A stretch of 27,048 bases of DNA, from the IMG/VR virus record IMGVR_UViG_3300017917_000438, positions 1 through 27,048 of that record. One strand, given 5' to 3'. Below, piece after piece: positions 1-7,906 of this stretch; the stretch's first letter is position 1, and every line of letters starts with the position of its first letter. Both the position numbers and the translations under genes were made by a program. The notes below the pieces were generated by a model that was not told where the DNA came from, did no database searches, and saw nothing but the letters and a program-made list of their open reading frames with translations. This stretch comes from a virus.

Positions 1-344
1 ATCCACTTCCACATGTCGTCCCACTTTTTCTTAATGCCAGCCAATGCGCCTGTTACAGCGTCTGAGGCTTTGCCTAAGAATGTTCTGTTATCACCAGTCT
101 CGTCACCGCCCATGTCATCCACGTTCATGCCTTGGGCAGCAGCGTCTGCTACACGTTTAAAAATGTCATCGATTTGTTTTGCATTAAGTTTGACTGAATC
201 TTCAGTGAGCAATTGTTGCTCTTCAAGCATCTGCCGTTTGGCTTCGTCTATCGTGCGTTTTGCTTTTTGTACTTCTTCGTAGAACTCTCTAAAAACCTTG
301 CTCTGGTAGAGATTTCTTTCAATCAGTAGATGTTGTACCTTCAT
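1..344 (-). CDS. Hypothetical phage protein, 3' end outside window
   Basis: The reading frame opens at ATG 342-344 and runs off the left edge, giving at least 114 residues. A GGAG Shine-Dalgarno lies 8 nt upstream of the ATG. The N-terminal ~60 residues are highly charged and look helical or coiled-coil (for example YEEVQKAKRTIDEAKRQMLEEQ-like heptads). A Gly/Asp-rich linker follows (DDMGGDETGDN), then a more hydrophobic segment with Ala/Gly and a Trp-rich end (KKKWDDMWKW). It overlaps the end of the upstream 87-residue gene by 26 bp, so the two are probably co-translated. I do not recognise a family. The frame is supported by the good ribosome site and the absence of stops. Confidence 0.7.
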   Translation of the reverse strand, partial: MKVQHLLIERNLYQSKVFREFYEEVQKAKRTIDEAKRQMLEEQQLLTEDSVKLNAKQIDDIFKRVADAAAQGMNVDDMGGDETGDNRTFLGKASDAVTGALAGIKKKWDDMWKW

Positions 345-582
345 TTTTTATTCTCCGTATGCCTCTGGTAAATTTAACCGGGTCTTGCGCTCGGATGCTG
401 TTCAGAAGCCTACGTTCCAGCTCAGCTGCTGCTTCGCTGGGATAATTTTCTCTGATCATGTTGATCAAGTTAATTGCACCCTGAATAACGTGCCCAGCCC
501 GGCTTTCCAGCAGGTGTTCACGGTCCTTGGATACCAAGTGGCTGTCTAATTCATCTAAAATGCTGCGAGTTTTTTTAAGCAA
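319..582 (-). CDS. Small hypothetical phage protein (87 aa), TTG start
   Basis: This 87-residue soluble, charged protein starts at TTG (580-582). An in-frame TAA lies a few codons upstream and the next internal ATG would remove half the protein, so TTG is the only reasonable start; a GGGG run about 6 nt upstream can serve as ribosome site. The protein has no cysteine and no membrane segment, and it looks mostly helical (for example LINMIRENY, AAAELERRLLNSIR). It ends in TGA and overlaps the following gene by 26 bp. The 80-bp gap upstream (583-663) separates it from the helicase gene and holds a possible -10 box (TATACT) but no clear -35. Function unknown. Confidence 0.65.
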   Translation of the reverse strand: MLKKTRSILDELDSHLVSKDREHLLESRAGHVIQGAINLINMIRENYPSEAAAELERRLLNSIRAQDPVKFTRGIRRIKNEGTTSTD

Positions 583-663
583 GGTTTGCCCCAGATTTTA
601 GTATATTTAGCCAGAACACATCTCTATCGGTAGGATAGTTTTTATAGCAATACGCATACGGAT

Positions 664-2079
664 TTAGGTATTTTTGGCCTTGATTCCAGCCAACATGCTC
701 TTTAATTTACTGCCATTTACATCAGCTTTTATGCTTGGTGCATTGGTAACTTCGCCTGTGTCTGGATCCGTTGCTTCTGTTACCTTGCTGCTGTTCTTGA
801 TTCTGTTCATGATTGAGTCAGGGTTTGGTTGTCCATAGCTGTTTGCAGCATCTTCACCTGGATCTGTAATACGCATGGTTTCAATGTTGTATTCTAAGTC
901 TACTTTCATGCCCACGCCTGTAGAACTACGTGATTTCATACACTGTATTTGATAGCGACCACGTTCGCGCATAGCACGGCTAGTAAAAATACCAAATACA
1001 TTGTCCGCTGTGTTAATCTTTGAAATACCGCCGCTGATGTGACTATGGTCAAACTCAATCTCCTCTACTGCACTACGATTCAACTGCGACGCTGTTACCA
1101 TGAGTACACCCAGTTCCTTGCTCAGGTTACGCAGTTCTTCTGATACATACTTGTCCTTAACAAACAGATCGTTAGGACTAACCTTGGCACTCACAGGCAT
1201 CAGCAGGTCCAAGTAGTCAATCATCATGAAGTCTACTTTGTGTCCTGTTTGAATCTGATACTCTTTCAAGAACGCACGAATATCATTAATGTTGCTCTGT
1301 GCAGGCAGTGCTTTAACTTGATAGCTGCCTGACTTCTTGCCTACCATTCTAACCTTGAGTGCGGCAGTTTCTTTTTCTTTACGAATGTCTTTTGTGCTCA
1401 TGTTTGTGAGCATGGCAGCGGTACGCAGGCCTGTTAGTTCTTCTGAAAGTTCCAGTGTGATATACACACCGTGAAGTCCTGCTTGTACCCAGTTCAGCGC
1501 AATGTTCATCATCACCAGTGACTTACCTGATCCAGAGCCACCTGCAAAGATGTTCAGTTCACCGCGGCTGAATCCACCATACAACAGTTTGTCCAGTTGC
1601 GGCCATCCTGTGCTCACTTGCCCGCCATTGTCAAAGTACTTGGCAAACATGCCCTCAGGATCGTGCCAAAAGTCTGTGCCCAAGTCCTTGGTTAAACTGA
1701 TCTGAACAGCATCCTTGATCAGTTTCTCAACTGGATCAAATTCGCCTTTTTCTATTAGATCAGCACTTTTAAGAATTGCACGTTCCAGCTCTTTGCGCTT
1801 GGTAAAGTTTTCAAACTCTTCCATGAACCAGCTGGTATGTCCGTCATTCATTTCTGGCATAGGACGTAGAACAACACCAGTGGTTGCCTGTATCTGTTCA
1901 ATGCTGGGCAACGAGTGATGTTTGTCTGAGTGTTCTTTTACGAACTTTGCCGCACTGCGCAAATTTCTATCAAAGTTTTCGTCATTGTAGATATTCTGTA
2001 CCCGCACATAGTTCTGTGCATCGTGCAGCATCATCTCCAAGAACAGTTTTTGTATGTCTGTGTTATAGTCTGTGGTCAT
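664..2079 (-). CDS. Replicative DNA helicase, T4 gp41 / DnaB-like
   Basis: This is the ring helicase that unwinds DNA at the replication fork, acting with the primase encoded just upstream. At 471 residues it is close to T4 gp41 (475). An N-terminal helical domain (~1-150) precedes a RecA-like core. The core has Walker A GGSGSGKS (180-187), Walker B FMMIDYLD (284-291), a sensor-type segment VMVTASQLNRS (~327-337), and a glycine/helix motif SGGISKINTADNVF (~345-360) typical of DnaB C-terminal domains. The C-terminus (~400-471) is variable and polar. Its ATG overlaps the primase stop by 4 bp (ATGA), so helicase and primase are probably translationally coupled in equal amounts. Family assignment is firm; the exact T4 orthology is inferred from length, motifs and the adjacent gp61-like gene. 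Confidence 0.93.
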   Translation of the reverse strand: MTTDYNTDIQKLFLEMMLHDAQNYVRVQNIYNDENFDRNLRSAAKFVKEHSDKHHSLPSIEQIQATTGVVLRPMPEMNDGHTSWFMEEFENFTKRKELERAILKSADLIEKGEFDPVEKLIKDAVQISLTKDLGTDFWHDPEGMFAKYFDNGGQVSTGWPQLDKLLYGGFSRGELNIFAGGSGSGKSLVMMNIALNWVQAGLHGVYITLELSEELTGLRTAAMLTNMSTKDIRKEKETAALKVRMVGKKSGSYQVKALPAQSNINDIRAFLKEYQIQTGHKVDFMMIDYLDLLMPVSAKVSPNDLFVKDKYVSEELRNLSKELGVLMVTASQLNRSAVEEIEFDHSHISGGISKINTADNVFGIFTSRAMRERGRYQIQCMKSRSSTGVGMKVDLEYNIETMRITDPGEDAANSYGQPNPDSIMNRIKNSSKVTEATDPDTGEVTNAPSIKADVNGSKLKSMLAGIKAKNT

Positions 2080-3128
2080 AGCTTATTATATATTTGTTTG
2101 CTGATTAACTCAATTTTTAAGGGGTTCGACTCTTTGGCAGCAATGATAGACTTCAATACAAAAAGATATCCAAGCTCTTGAGTTGCTTCGCTTACATCTT
2201 TGTACTTTTCAAGCCATACAGGAAAGCTCACAGTCCAACCATAGTCCAACGCAGCTTCAATCATGCTGCGACCTGACCACACTTTTTTGTTGGTGTTGGT
2301 ATTGATGTGTACGTCAAAGTCTGGCACCACAATCACTTCTCTGCCCAAACTGTCAATTATATCTGCTTGTGTGTCACTGACCTCACTGCCCAAGATGGCC
2401 ACGCCATCCACTGCCATTGCATCAAACGGTCCTTCAACCACAATCACAAACTTGCGATTTGCACTTTGATTGTCAATGTTAAACACGTAGTCTGGTTCGT
2501 AGCTGCTATGATACTTGGGCTTGATACTGTCATCTAGTCCGCGAGCTGTGTATCCTATTAACTCTCCTTGCCAGTAGAAAGGAATGATCAAACGACGATG
2601 CAGATTGTAAGCAGTATCGTCAGTAACATAGAACGGATACTTCAGTGGATCAATTCCTCTGTTGGCAACATATTCCACAGCATCAACCAGTTGCTGCGGC
2701 ACTGACGCATCTTGATCCTGTAACATCTCTTTGAAACTCATTGCAGGATCTGGTAGCGGACGCGGTTTAAATGTGATCTGTTTCTTTTCCGCTATCTGTG
2801 TGTCTTGCGCAGGCGCTAGATCCTTGGCACGTAATGCTTCTACTATCAGTCGCTGAACAGTGTTGTCATCTGCACCTAACCAACCTAGCCATTTTTTAAA
2901 CTTGTAAGTTAGTGCTCGCCCTGGTTTGTAACTGGTTTTGAATCCGCAGTTAAAACAGTGATAGCTGATACTGCCGTCCGCAGCAGGCAGCACACCACCT
3001 CGTTTTCTACGATCTTCTGTTTCCCCGTTGTACACGCAGCAGGGTGCGTTGAAGCTGATCCACTTGTTAGATGTTTTACGGTTGCTGGGCAGTAGACTCA
3101 GTACTTCTGTTTGCACATTCATGAACAT
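2076..3128 (-). CDS. DNA primase, T4 gp61-like
   Basis: This enzyme makes RNA primers for lagging-strand synthesis together with the gp41-like helicase encoded next to it. It has 350 residues (T4 gp61 has 342). The N-terminal zinc-binding domain is visible: a Cys-Cys pair at 30-31 and CFNC at 58-61. The TOPRIM catalytic core follows, with the acidic motif VVEGPFDA (~230-237) and the aspartate motif VVPDFD (~267-272). ATGs at 3128 and 3122 are both possible starts and neither has a Shine-Dalgarno. A TATAAT box ends 6 nt before ATG 3128 (see promoter 3135-3163), so the mRNA may be leaderless. It ends in TGA inside an ATGA overlap with the helicase. Confidence 0.92.
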   Translation of the reverse strand: MFMNVQTEVLSLLPSNRKTSNKWISFNAPCCVYNGETEDRRKRGGVLPAADGSISYHCFNCGFKTSYKPGRALTYKFKKWLGWLGADDNTVQRLIVEALRAKDLAPAQDTQIAEKKQITFKPRPLPDPAMSFKEMLQDQDASVPQQLVDAVEYVANRGIDPLKYPFYVTDDTAYNLHRRLIIPFYWQGELIGYTARGLDDSIKPKYHSSYEPDYVFNIDNQSANRKFVIVVEGPFDAMAVDGVAILGSEVSDTQADIIDSLGREVIVVPDFDVHINTNTNKKVWSGRSMIEAALDYGWTVSFPVWLEKYKDVSEATQELGYLFVLKSIIAAKESNPLKIELISKQIYNKL

Positions 3129-3134
3129 TCTAGC

Positions 3135-3163
3135 ATTATACAGCGTTCCATTTAATTTTACAA
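3135..3163 (-). promoter_or_regulatory. Sigma70-type promoter for primase-helicase operon
   Basis: On the minus strand TTGTAA is followed by 17 nt and TATAAT. The -10 box ends 6 nt before primase ATG 3128, so the predicted start point is at or within a base or two of the ATG. No Shine-Dalgarno is present. Confidence 0.5.
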
Positions 3164-3164
3164 T
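3136..3164 (+). promoter_or_regulatory. Possible sigma70-type promoter for the 133-aa gene
   Basis: On the plus strand TTATAC, 17 nt and TACAAT lie about 26 nt before ATG 3191. The -35 is weak (3 of 6). It occupies almost exactly the same bases as the divergent primase promoter, with -10 and -35 boxes exchanged. An alternative A/T-rich box, TATAAATA, lies at 3177-3184. Confidence 0.35.
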
Positions 3165-3190
3165 AGAAATCCAAAATATAAATAATCCGT

Positions 3191-3592
3191 ATGACTTCGA
3201 AAACTACTAAAACAGAACTAACAGAATATCAGAAGCATCTACTTGAAAAGTATCCTTTTATCAGTTACATTGGCTACGGCGGTAACGAATACATTGGGAT
3301 TATTCAAAACGTGGATGAATACCTGACCTCAGTGTATGACTTTGGTAGCTTGCGCTCCGAAGATGAGAAGAGCGTGTTCCTTGCACTAGGTGATACCTGG
3401 TGGTGGGAAAGCAATAGACTCATACCCATTAATGTGTTTTTACGCCACGAATGGTTGCCATTCAAATACAGTTTAAAAACGCTTAACAGTCGCGACGTAG
3501 AGATAAAGTTTGGACCTTACGTTAGCTTAAAAGAAATTGCAGCCAAAAAGAGCAAGCGCAGATCGATTACTCTAGTGCGCAAGATGCCTTAA
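3191..3592 (+). CDS. Hypothetical phage protein (133 aa)
   Basis: This is a lone plus-strand gene inside a minus-strand block. The protein has 133 residues, is soluble and rich in aromatic residues (GDTWWWESNRLIPI in the middle), with a basic C-terminus (KKSKRRSITLVRK). No catalytic motif is recognised. The start ATG 3191 has no Shine-Dalgarno; the nearest bases are A/T-rich. The stop TAA overlaps the convergent DnaE-like gene's stop codon by a few bases (3589-3592), so the two genes converge end to end with no terminator between them. The acidic N-terminal part plus basic tail could suit a small nucleic-acid- or polymerase-associated protein, but that is speculation. Confidence 0.75.
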   Translation: MTSKTTKTELTEYQKHLLEKYPFISYIGYGGNEYIGIIQNVDEYLTSVYDFGSLRSEDEKSVFLALGDTWWWESNRLIPINVFLRHEWLPFKYSLKTLNSRDVEIKFGPYVSLKEIAAKKSKRRSITLVRKMP

Positions 3593-4182
3593 CTGTATTC
3601 GTAACTGATAGCTTCACAGATCAAATTCATGTTCACTACCACCAGATGTGCATACGCAACTGCGTGGCTCTTCTTGAACTGATACCCATCCTCTGTTTTT
3701 TCCCAGATTGTTTTAGCAACTTCAGACCACGGTTGCCCAATTAAATGGCGCTTGGCCGGACGAATGATAGCCAGGAACATGGCTAACCTTGTGATACTGT
3801 CCACTGGTTCTGGCATGCGCTTGAGCACGTTCCAGTGATTGTTCACGTGAATCAACTGCTCCCACAGATCCTGATTGTTGTAGAATATGTCCCACAAGGG
3901 TTCTGCGTTCATTAACTGTGCTAGATGTTCTTCGTTGCGCACCTGCTTGTACAGGTTTACATTTAGAAAGTCCAGCTTGATATAACCGCGAGCTTCTGCT
4001 GCTTGATAGTCAATGCTGGCTAGGCCGCTGATTGGATCCACAGGTATGTTGGTTGCATAAATGCCTGTGTTGTGTGGTACCAATTGATTGTCTTTGAGCT
4101 GACTTGCAGCCACATGTTTGACCAAGCCCAATGCTTGTTCGCGATCTGCAAAGTCAATGTCAATGTCTGATTGAAACTTCAT
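3589..4182 (-). CDS. Reduced DNA polymerase III alpha (DnaE)-like protein
   Basis: This 197-residue protein carries three short motifs that in bacterial DnaE/PolC form the polymerase palm and fingers, in the same order. SDIDIDF (5-11) matches the DnaE PD(F/I)D(V/I)DF motif with two catalytic aspartates. GYIKLDFL (66-73) matches the GLxKxDFLGL motif with the third. FKKSHAVAYA (169-178) matches the FxKSHAxAYA motif. The PHP exonuclease, most of the fingers, and the beta-binding and OB domains are missing, because full DnaE has over 1,000 residues. The start ATG 4180-4182 overlaps the upstream stop by 4 bp (ATGA) and has an AGGA ribosome site; a longer frame beginning at 4254 is rejected. Whether it polymerises DNA or is a structural derivative is unknown. 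Confidence 0.7.
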   Translation of the reverse strand: MKFQSDIDIDFADREQALGLVKHVAASQLKDNQLVPHNTGIYATNIPVDPISGLASIDYQAAEARGYIKLDFLNVNLYKQVRNEEHLAQLMNAEPLWDIFYNNQDLWEQLIHVNNHWNVLKRMPEPVDSITRLAMFLAIIRPAKRHLIGQPWSEVAKTIWEKTEDGYQFKKSHAVAYAHLVVVNMNLICEAISYEYS

Positions 4183-4880
4183 AGTCCTGCCTCTCGTAGC
4201 ACATGCTTGCACCATTCTGTGTCTGCTAGATAGTCGTGAAACTTGCGCTGCCAAAAGTCCGGATCAATCCAAGGCAAGATTATACCCACTTGCTCTTCTG
4301 AGAGTCCATCCAAGAATGCAACTCCGCTATTAGAATGGAACAGAACCCAAGGGCTAATCCGTCCAGTGCAAATATGATGACATATCCTGTTAGCATTACC
4401 GTACCTAAAGTAATCAACAAAGCCGTTTTTAAGTTCAGGGTGAGAATCGGCATACTCTTGCATCTCCTTTAGCGCACGTTCCAGTGCATCTTGCACAGCT
4501 TCTTTCTTAAGATACTCGTGCATCCACTCTTCGTACAAACTGTCCTTGCACCAGTGATCCAGCTTCTTGTTGTTCTTCAAGAGCCAGTTAGTAAAACTGT
4601 CGCTATTGATAGCCCGAATAGCAACCAGATGTCTGCCGTAACGAACGAAAGCATTATAATAAGGACTAGAAACAAAATCTTCATATGATTTCAGCTTGGC
4701 GCTGCCTTGTGTTATTTCGTAAAAACGCAGATAGGCGCGAAGGCCAAACTGAACTCCAGTTTCTTTTTCCTGCTGCCAGCGGCGTTTGTTTTCGCACAGA
4801 TGCGCAGTCAGTGTTGACTCTTTGCGAAAACCTTTATCGCAATACTTGCACTTATAGGTCGGACTTGATTCGTTTGTCAT
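4179..4880 (-). CDS. Zinc-finger (C2HC-type) phage protein
   Basis: The N-terminus has a compact zinc-finger pattern: C11 and C14 in YKCKYC, H27 and C29 in LTAHLC, with the hydrophobic spacing of a C2H2-type finger. A basic segment (NKRRWQQEK) follows, then an alpha-helical domain of about 190 residues rich in Trp and Tyr with no recognised catalytic motif. This suggests nucleic-acid or protein binding during replication or transcription, in keeping with the neighbouring DnaE-like and clamp-loader-like genes. The chosen start ATG 4878-4880 (233 aa) overlaps the upstream gene by 29 bp. ATG 4887-4889 is three codons earlier and equally possible. The stop TGA overlaps the next ATG by 4 bp. Confidence 0.75.
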   Translation of the reverse strand: MTNESSPTYKCKYCDKGFRKESTLTAHLCENKRRWQQEKETGVQFGLRAYLRFYEITQGSAKLKSYEDFVSSPYYNAFVRYGRHLVAIRAINSDSFTNWLLKNNKKLDHWCKDSLYEEWMHEYLKKEAVQDALERALKEMQEYADSHPELKNGFVDYFRYGNANRICHHICTGRISPWVLFHSNSGVAFLDGLSEEQVGIILPWIDPDFWQRKFHDYLADTEWCKHVLREAGL

Positions 4881-5316
4881 CCCATCCATGCTGCTTTGCC
4901 AACTGTTTAAGATCGTCTTTACTATTAAGTCGTCTGAGTAACTCAATTTCATCATCCTTGGCTAATGGGTACATTTCTCTTAAAAACTTAGTTGCTTTGT
5001 TATCGGTGCCTTCACGCTTCTTAGGAGCGATCCATTGATGCTTGAATGTGCCAATGCCAGGACTAATTGCTGTTGCACACAACCACTGTAGTTTAGGGTG
5101 CTTGCTGATATCAAAGAAATTGGTGTTGAGGTTTTCATTGCAGCTTACCACATAATAAGCAGACACATCAGCGTCAGCTTGTACACTGCTGCCCCAACGC
5201 AACATGAGAAAGGTACTGAACTTTTTACGCTCGTCCTCTGTTAGCTCGTCATAGAACTTTCTGTTCTTACGATCCAGTTGCGCCATTTCATTATTGATGC
5301 TCAGTTTATCACTCAT
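4852..5316 (-). CDS. Probable clamp-loader small subunit, gp62-like
   Basis: The 154-residue protein has the pattern I associate with phage clamp-loader subunit A (gp62) of marine T4-like phages: a helical N-terminus, an LMLRWGSSV segment, NxNxxFFDISKHPKLQW in the middle, and a basic-acidic C-terminus ending LAKQHGWDDKRIKSDL. Together with a gp44 ATPase such a subunit loads the sliding clamp onto primer-template. Resemblance to T4 gp62 itself (187 aa) is weak by eye, so this is a family-level inference. ATG 5314-5316 forms an ATGA overlap with the preceding gene, which decides the start over the longer frame from 5328. No gp44 is clearly present in the window. Confidence 0.5.
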   Translation of the reverse strand: MSDKLSINNEMAQLDRKNRKFYDELTEDERKKFSTFLMLRWGSSVQADADVSAYYVVSCNENLNTNFFDISKHPKLQWLCATAISPGIGTFKHQWIAPKKREGTDNKATKFLREMYPLAKDDEIELLRRLNSKDDLKQLAKQHGWDDKRIKSDL

Positions 5317-5609
5317 ACTGGGTGCCACATGGGTTGATTGTCTGGTGTGTGATCTCTTGAAAGTTCATACAATATTTTAGCATGTTCCAGTGCGTCTTGT
5401 AAAGCAGGATTGGACTTTGCTGCCTCGGCCATGCACACCAATTCAGCCACTTCCTGCACAGGTTTACCTAGGAATGTGGCTTCACCTGCACCTGGGTAGT
5501 CCCAGCCAATGGCAATTCTATCGCCAGGATGTGCGCCCTGCTCACGAGCATAGGTCACGCCATTGGCCTTTTCATAGATATAGGTAGCACCTGGTTTGAG
5601 TTGACCCAT
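5313..5609 (-). CDS. Hypothetical phage protein (98 aa)
   Basis: This small acidic soluble protein of 98 residues starts at ATG 5607-5609, overlapping the cupin stop as TGATG, and ends in TGA within an ATGA junction with the clamp-loader-like gene. The N-terminal half has a beta-rich look (GATYIYEKANGVTYAREQGAHPGDR) and the C-terminal half a helix (VQEVAELVCMAEAAKSNPALQDALEHAKILYEL). Similar small proteins with an opening LKPGATYIYE are familiar from T4-like phages, but I know no function. Position in a tightly coupled string with replication genes suggests an early or middle expressed accessory factor. Confidence 0.75.
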   Translation of the reverse strand: MGQLKPGATYIYEKANGVTYAREQGAHPGDRIAIGWDYPGAGEATFLGKPVQEVAELVCMAEAAKSNPALQDALEHAKILYELSRDHTPDNQPMWHPV

Positions 5610-5965
5610 CAGTGATTCCTTTTACCATCAAATACACAATTGAACAGCATGTCTAGGTCGCCGGTGTTGATCACCCGATGGAATGCACCATCTGGAATCA
5701 GTACAATATCACCTGCTTGCACTTCAAAGGGTTCGTCTGTTTCGTCGCCCACAATCATTTTACCATAGCCCACAATAAAGAAGTAGACTTCTTCCTGTCC
5801 TGCGTGACGATGTCCGCGGGTTTGTTGTCCGCGATAGAGTTTGGTAGAGCTGAGCACAAGATTGTTCAGCGTCTTGTTGTCTTTGAGTGTATAGGTTTCG
5901 TTGTTCTTAACTATTTCGCCGCCCACATCTGATTTGTGAACTTTTAAATTACCAGGCTTTTCCAT
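5609..5965 (-). CDS. Single-domain cupin protein
   Basis: This 118-residue protein fits one conserved cupin barrel. Motif 1 is visible as GQQTRGHRHAGQEEVYFFIVGYGKM (His-x-His, then Glu, then Gly; ~46-70) and motif 2 as GDIVLIPDGAFHRVIN (Gly, Pro-x-Gly, His; ~85-100). The two histidines, the glutamate and the last histidine are the usual metal ligands, so a metal site is likely. Cupins of this size are often sugar or small-molecule isomerases, epimerases or binding proteins, and the substrate cannot be read here. The start ATG 5963-5965 overlaps the upstream gene by 17 bp, with GAGG about 10 nt upstream. Confidence 0.82.
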   Translation of the reverse strand: MEKPGNLKVHKSDVGGEIVKNNETYTLKDNKTLNNLVLSSTKLYRGQQTRGHRHAGQEEVYFFIVGYGKMIVGDETDEPFEVQAGDIVLIPDGAFHRVINTGDLDMLFNCVFDGKRNH

Positions 5966-6449
5966 AATCCACTACCTCGCTTTGTCTGGATACATCTTTT
6001 ACAAAATATGCACACTGCGGCTCCTTGCCCACTGTGATAGGTACTGCTAACATCTGTCCGGGTTTTAATTTTGGGAAGTACCATTTGACATCTTGGTATA
6101 TGTCAATGATTTCAATTTGTGCGAATTCTGGGCGAAAGCTGCTCAACGGGTTGAATGTAAACACACTAAAACCTCTATCGTTGATGCTGGCCAATGGTAC
6201 TACTTCTAAATCTCCTAGATCAGGTTCACCAATCAAAACCTGCCAATCCACTGGCATGCGTATGGTACTGTTTCCTACCTTGAGTACCAGTGCTGGACTG
6301 TTAAAACTCTCTAGGAAGATCAAGGGTATAAAAAAGTAGTCCGGATCTTTGGGATCGCTGTTGTCGAACACACAGAAACGAAGGTCTTCAACTTCGTCCG
6401 GTATCTCATTCATTTCAAATGACGTATTGTCTAGGGTTAAGATTCTCAT
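5949..6449 (-). CDS. Hypothetical protein encoded after uvsW (166 aa)
   Basis: The 166-residue acidic protein has segments that recur in proteins next to uvsW in T4-like marine phages: FFIPLIFLESFNSPALVL, IRMPVDWQVLIG, and a late VKWYFPKLKPGQMLAVPI. No catalytic motif or membrane span is apparent, and the fold is probably beta-rich. Its ATG 6447-6449 overlaps the uvsW stop by 4 bp (ATGA), so it is likely made together with UvsW and may assist it; that functional link is inference from coupling only. It ends in TAA, 17 bp inside the cupin gene. Confidence 0.78.
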   Translation of the reverse strand: MRILTLDNTSFEMNEIPDEVEDLRFCVFDNSDPKDPDYFFIPLIFLESFNSPALVLKVGNSTIRMPVDWQVLIGEPDLGDLEVVPLASINDRGFSVFTFNPLSSFRPEFAQIEIIDIYQDVKWYFPKLKPGQMLAVPITVGKEPQCAYFVKDVSRQSEVVDYGKAW

Positions 6450-7900
6450 TGCCAGTTTGCTTTCTCGATTGTGAAGGGGTAGTTAGCCTCCTTATAGAAT
6501 TGCTTGCGTTTGGTTAAGTGCCGTTTGGCAAACTTACAGGTGCTGGTTATGTCCCAGATTTGAACGAAGTCTTTGTCTTCCGCTTTGCGAATGCCACGTC
6601 CGATACTCTGGATAACCCGTACAAAGGATTTACCGGGCTCAACAAGTACAAGATTGAAAATGCGAGGAATATTAATACCAACAGCGGCAACGCCGTAAGT
6701 AGCAATAATAACCTTACCATCAGAAATGGCAATGTCATCGTATTCGTCCTGCCTATCGGTAGCCTTGGTCGCCCCTGATACAAAGACCGCATCTTTAATT
6801 TTCCCTTCAAGTGCTTTTCCGGCTGCTACCCTGTCCACCAGGATCAGAGTATTGCCAGTTTCACGTATGGCTTCTGTTAACTTACTTATGTAGTCTAATC
6901 GGCCGTCAGTTTCTAAAAGGTACTTTAGTTCGCTTTGATAGTTATTGTATTCTGCATGATCCACCAGCTGCACCACGTTCACATGACAGCGACTCAGGTG
7001 TCCTGCTTCTTGCAGTGTGCTGGCTTTTAAACTGCCCACAACTTCGCCAATTGAACACTTGAGCGCCATGAACTCATATTGCTCTTTAGGAATGGTTCCT
7101 GTGAGTCCCCAGCGAATAGGAATATGTGCCATTACACCTGTGAGCAGAGTCTTGAGTGCGTCAGCTTTGGCCATGTGTACTTCGTCTACAATCACGCACA
7201 CAACATCTTCCAGGAACTCTTGTATGGTGATATCTGCTTCGTGATTCTTGGTATTCTTGAGCAGCACGTTTAGACTTTGCCAGGTACAGATTGTGTGCTT
7301 GCGACCAAACTCTTTCTCGTCGCCAAAGTACACACCTACATCCAAGCCCATGTTAACATAGTCCTTGTAGGTTTGTGTTACTAGACTCTTGTTGGGCACA
7401 ATAACCACGGACCTGCCATAGGGTGATATTGCATCACTCAGTGCCGCAGTGATAACAGTTTTACCTGCACCTGTTGCCACTTCTTGCACACTTTGCGGAT
7501 TCTCAAAGAACCTGTTGATGATCTCAGGTTGATAGTCTCTGAGCTTCATGGGTTGGCCTTCTAAGGGATGTCCCTTGGGCCACATGATGTGATTGTAACT
7601 GTCTTCTGTTATCTGTGTGAATTCAAAAGTGGTTTTGTACTCACGCACATCTTCAATTTCAATTTCATAGCCCTGCTCCACTAGATAGGGCAGGATCTCG
7701 GGCAGCAGATTGATGTATGTGCTACCACCCAATTGAAAGAAGCTGGCCTTACCGTCCCAACGACCAAGACGAACTGCGGGCAAGTATCTAGCACCTGGTA
7801 TATCAAATTTGAATTTGTCTACCAGAGACTTTCTGTCCCGCAGTTCCAATCCTTCTATTTTGACATTTACTTCATCTTTAATTAATAACTTAGCGAACAT
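6446..7900 (-). CDS. uvsW: UvsW-like RNA-DNA / DNA helicase
   Basis: This superfamily 2 helicase of 484 residues (T4 UvsW has 503) is expected to unwind R-loops, regress stalled forks and migrate branches, which shifts the phage from origin- to recombination-dependent replication. An N-terminal domain (~1-110) precedes the helicase core. The core has a Q-like region KLRDYQ (~119-124), Walker A ATGAGKT (142-148), DEVH box (239-242), GLTGT motif III (~265-269), and motif VI QSIGRGIRK (431-439). The start ATG at 7900 has no Shine-Dalgarno but a TATATT box 6 nt before it, so leaderless translation is likely. It is coupled by ATGA to the following 166-residue gene. Confidence 0.92.
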   Translation of the reverse strand: MFAKLLIKDEVNVKIEGLELRDRKSLVDKFKFDIPGARYLPAVRLGRWDGKASFFQLGGSTYINLLPEILPYLVEQGYEIEIEDVREYKTTFEFTQITEDSYNHIMWPKGHPLEGQPMKLRDYQPEIINRFFENPQSVQEVATGAGKTVITAALSDAISPYGRSVVIVPNKSLVTQTYKDYVNMGLDVGVYFGDEKEFGRKHTICTWQSLNVLLKNTKNHEADITIQEFLEDVVCVIVDEVHMAKADALKTLLTGVMAHIPIRWGLTGTIPKEQYEFMALKCSIGEVVGSLKASTLQEAGHLSRCHVNVVQLVDHAEYNNYQSELKYLLETDGRLDYISKLTEAIRETGNTLILVDRVAAGKALEGKIKDAVFVSGATKATDRQDEYDDIAISDGKVIIATYGVAAVGINIPRIFNLVLVEPGKSFVRVIQSIGRGIRKAEDKDFVQIWDITSTCKFAKRHLTKRKQFYKEANYPFTIEKANWQ

Positions 7901-7906
7901 GTTTGT

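Noticed and set aside
13-282. Plus-strand reading frame of 89 aa at the left edge
   Set aside because: Antisense to the minus-strand gene 1-344, which has a proper ribosome site and natural protein composition; the plus frame is Ser-rich and without ribosome site.
3177-3184. TATAAATA, the T4 late -10 motif, just upstream of the 133-aa gene
   Set aside because: It sits 6 nt from the ATG and no matching pattern recurs before other genes except one in the spacer of a better sigma70 promoter; A/T-rich DNA gives it by chance.
3589-4254. 221-aa version of the DnaE-like gene
   Set aside because: The N-terminal extension overlaps the zinc-finger gene; ATG 4182 gives the ATGA overlap seen at many junctions.
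6547-6810. Second minus-strand reading frame of 87 aa inside uvsW
   Set aside because: It is a shadow frame wholly inside the UvsW C-terminal helicase domain, and its hydrophobic, Leu-rich sequence comes from frame effects.
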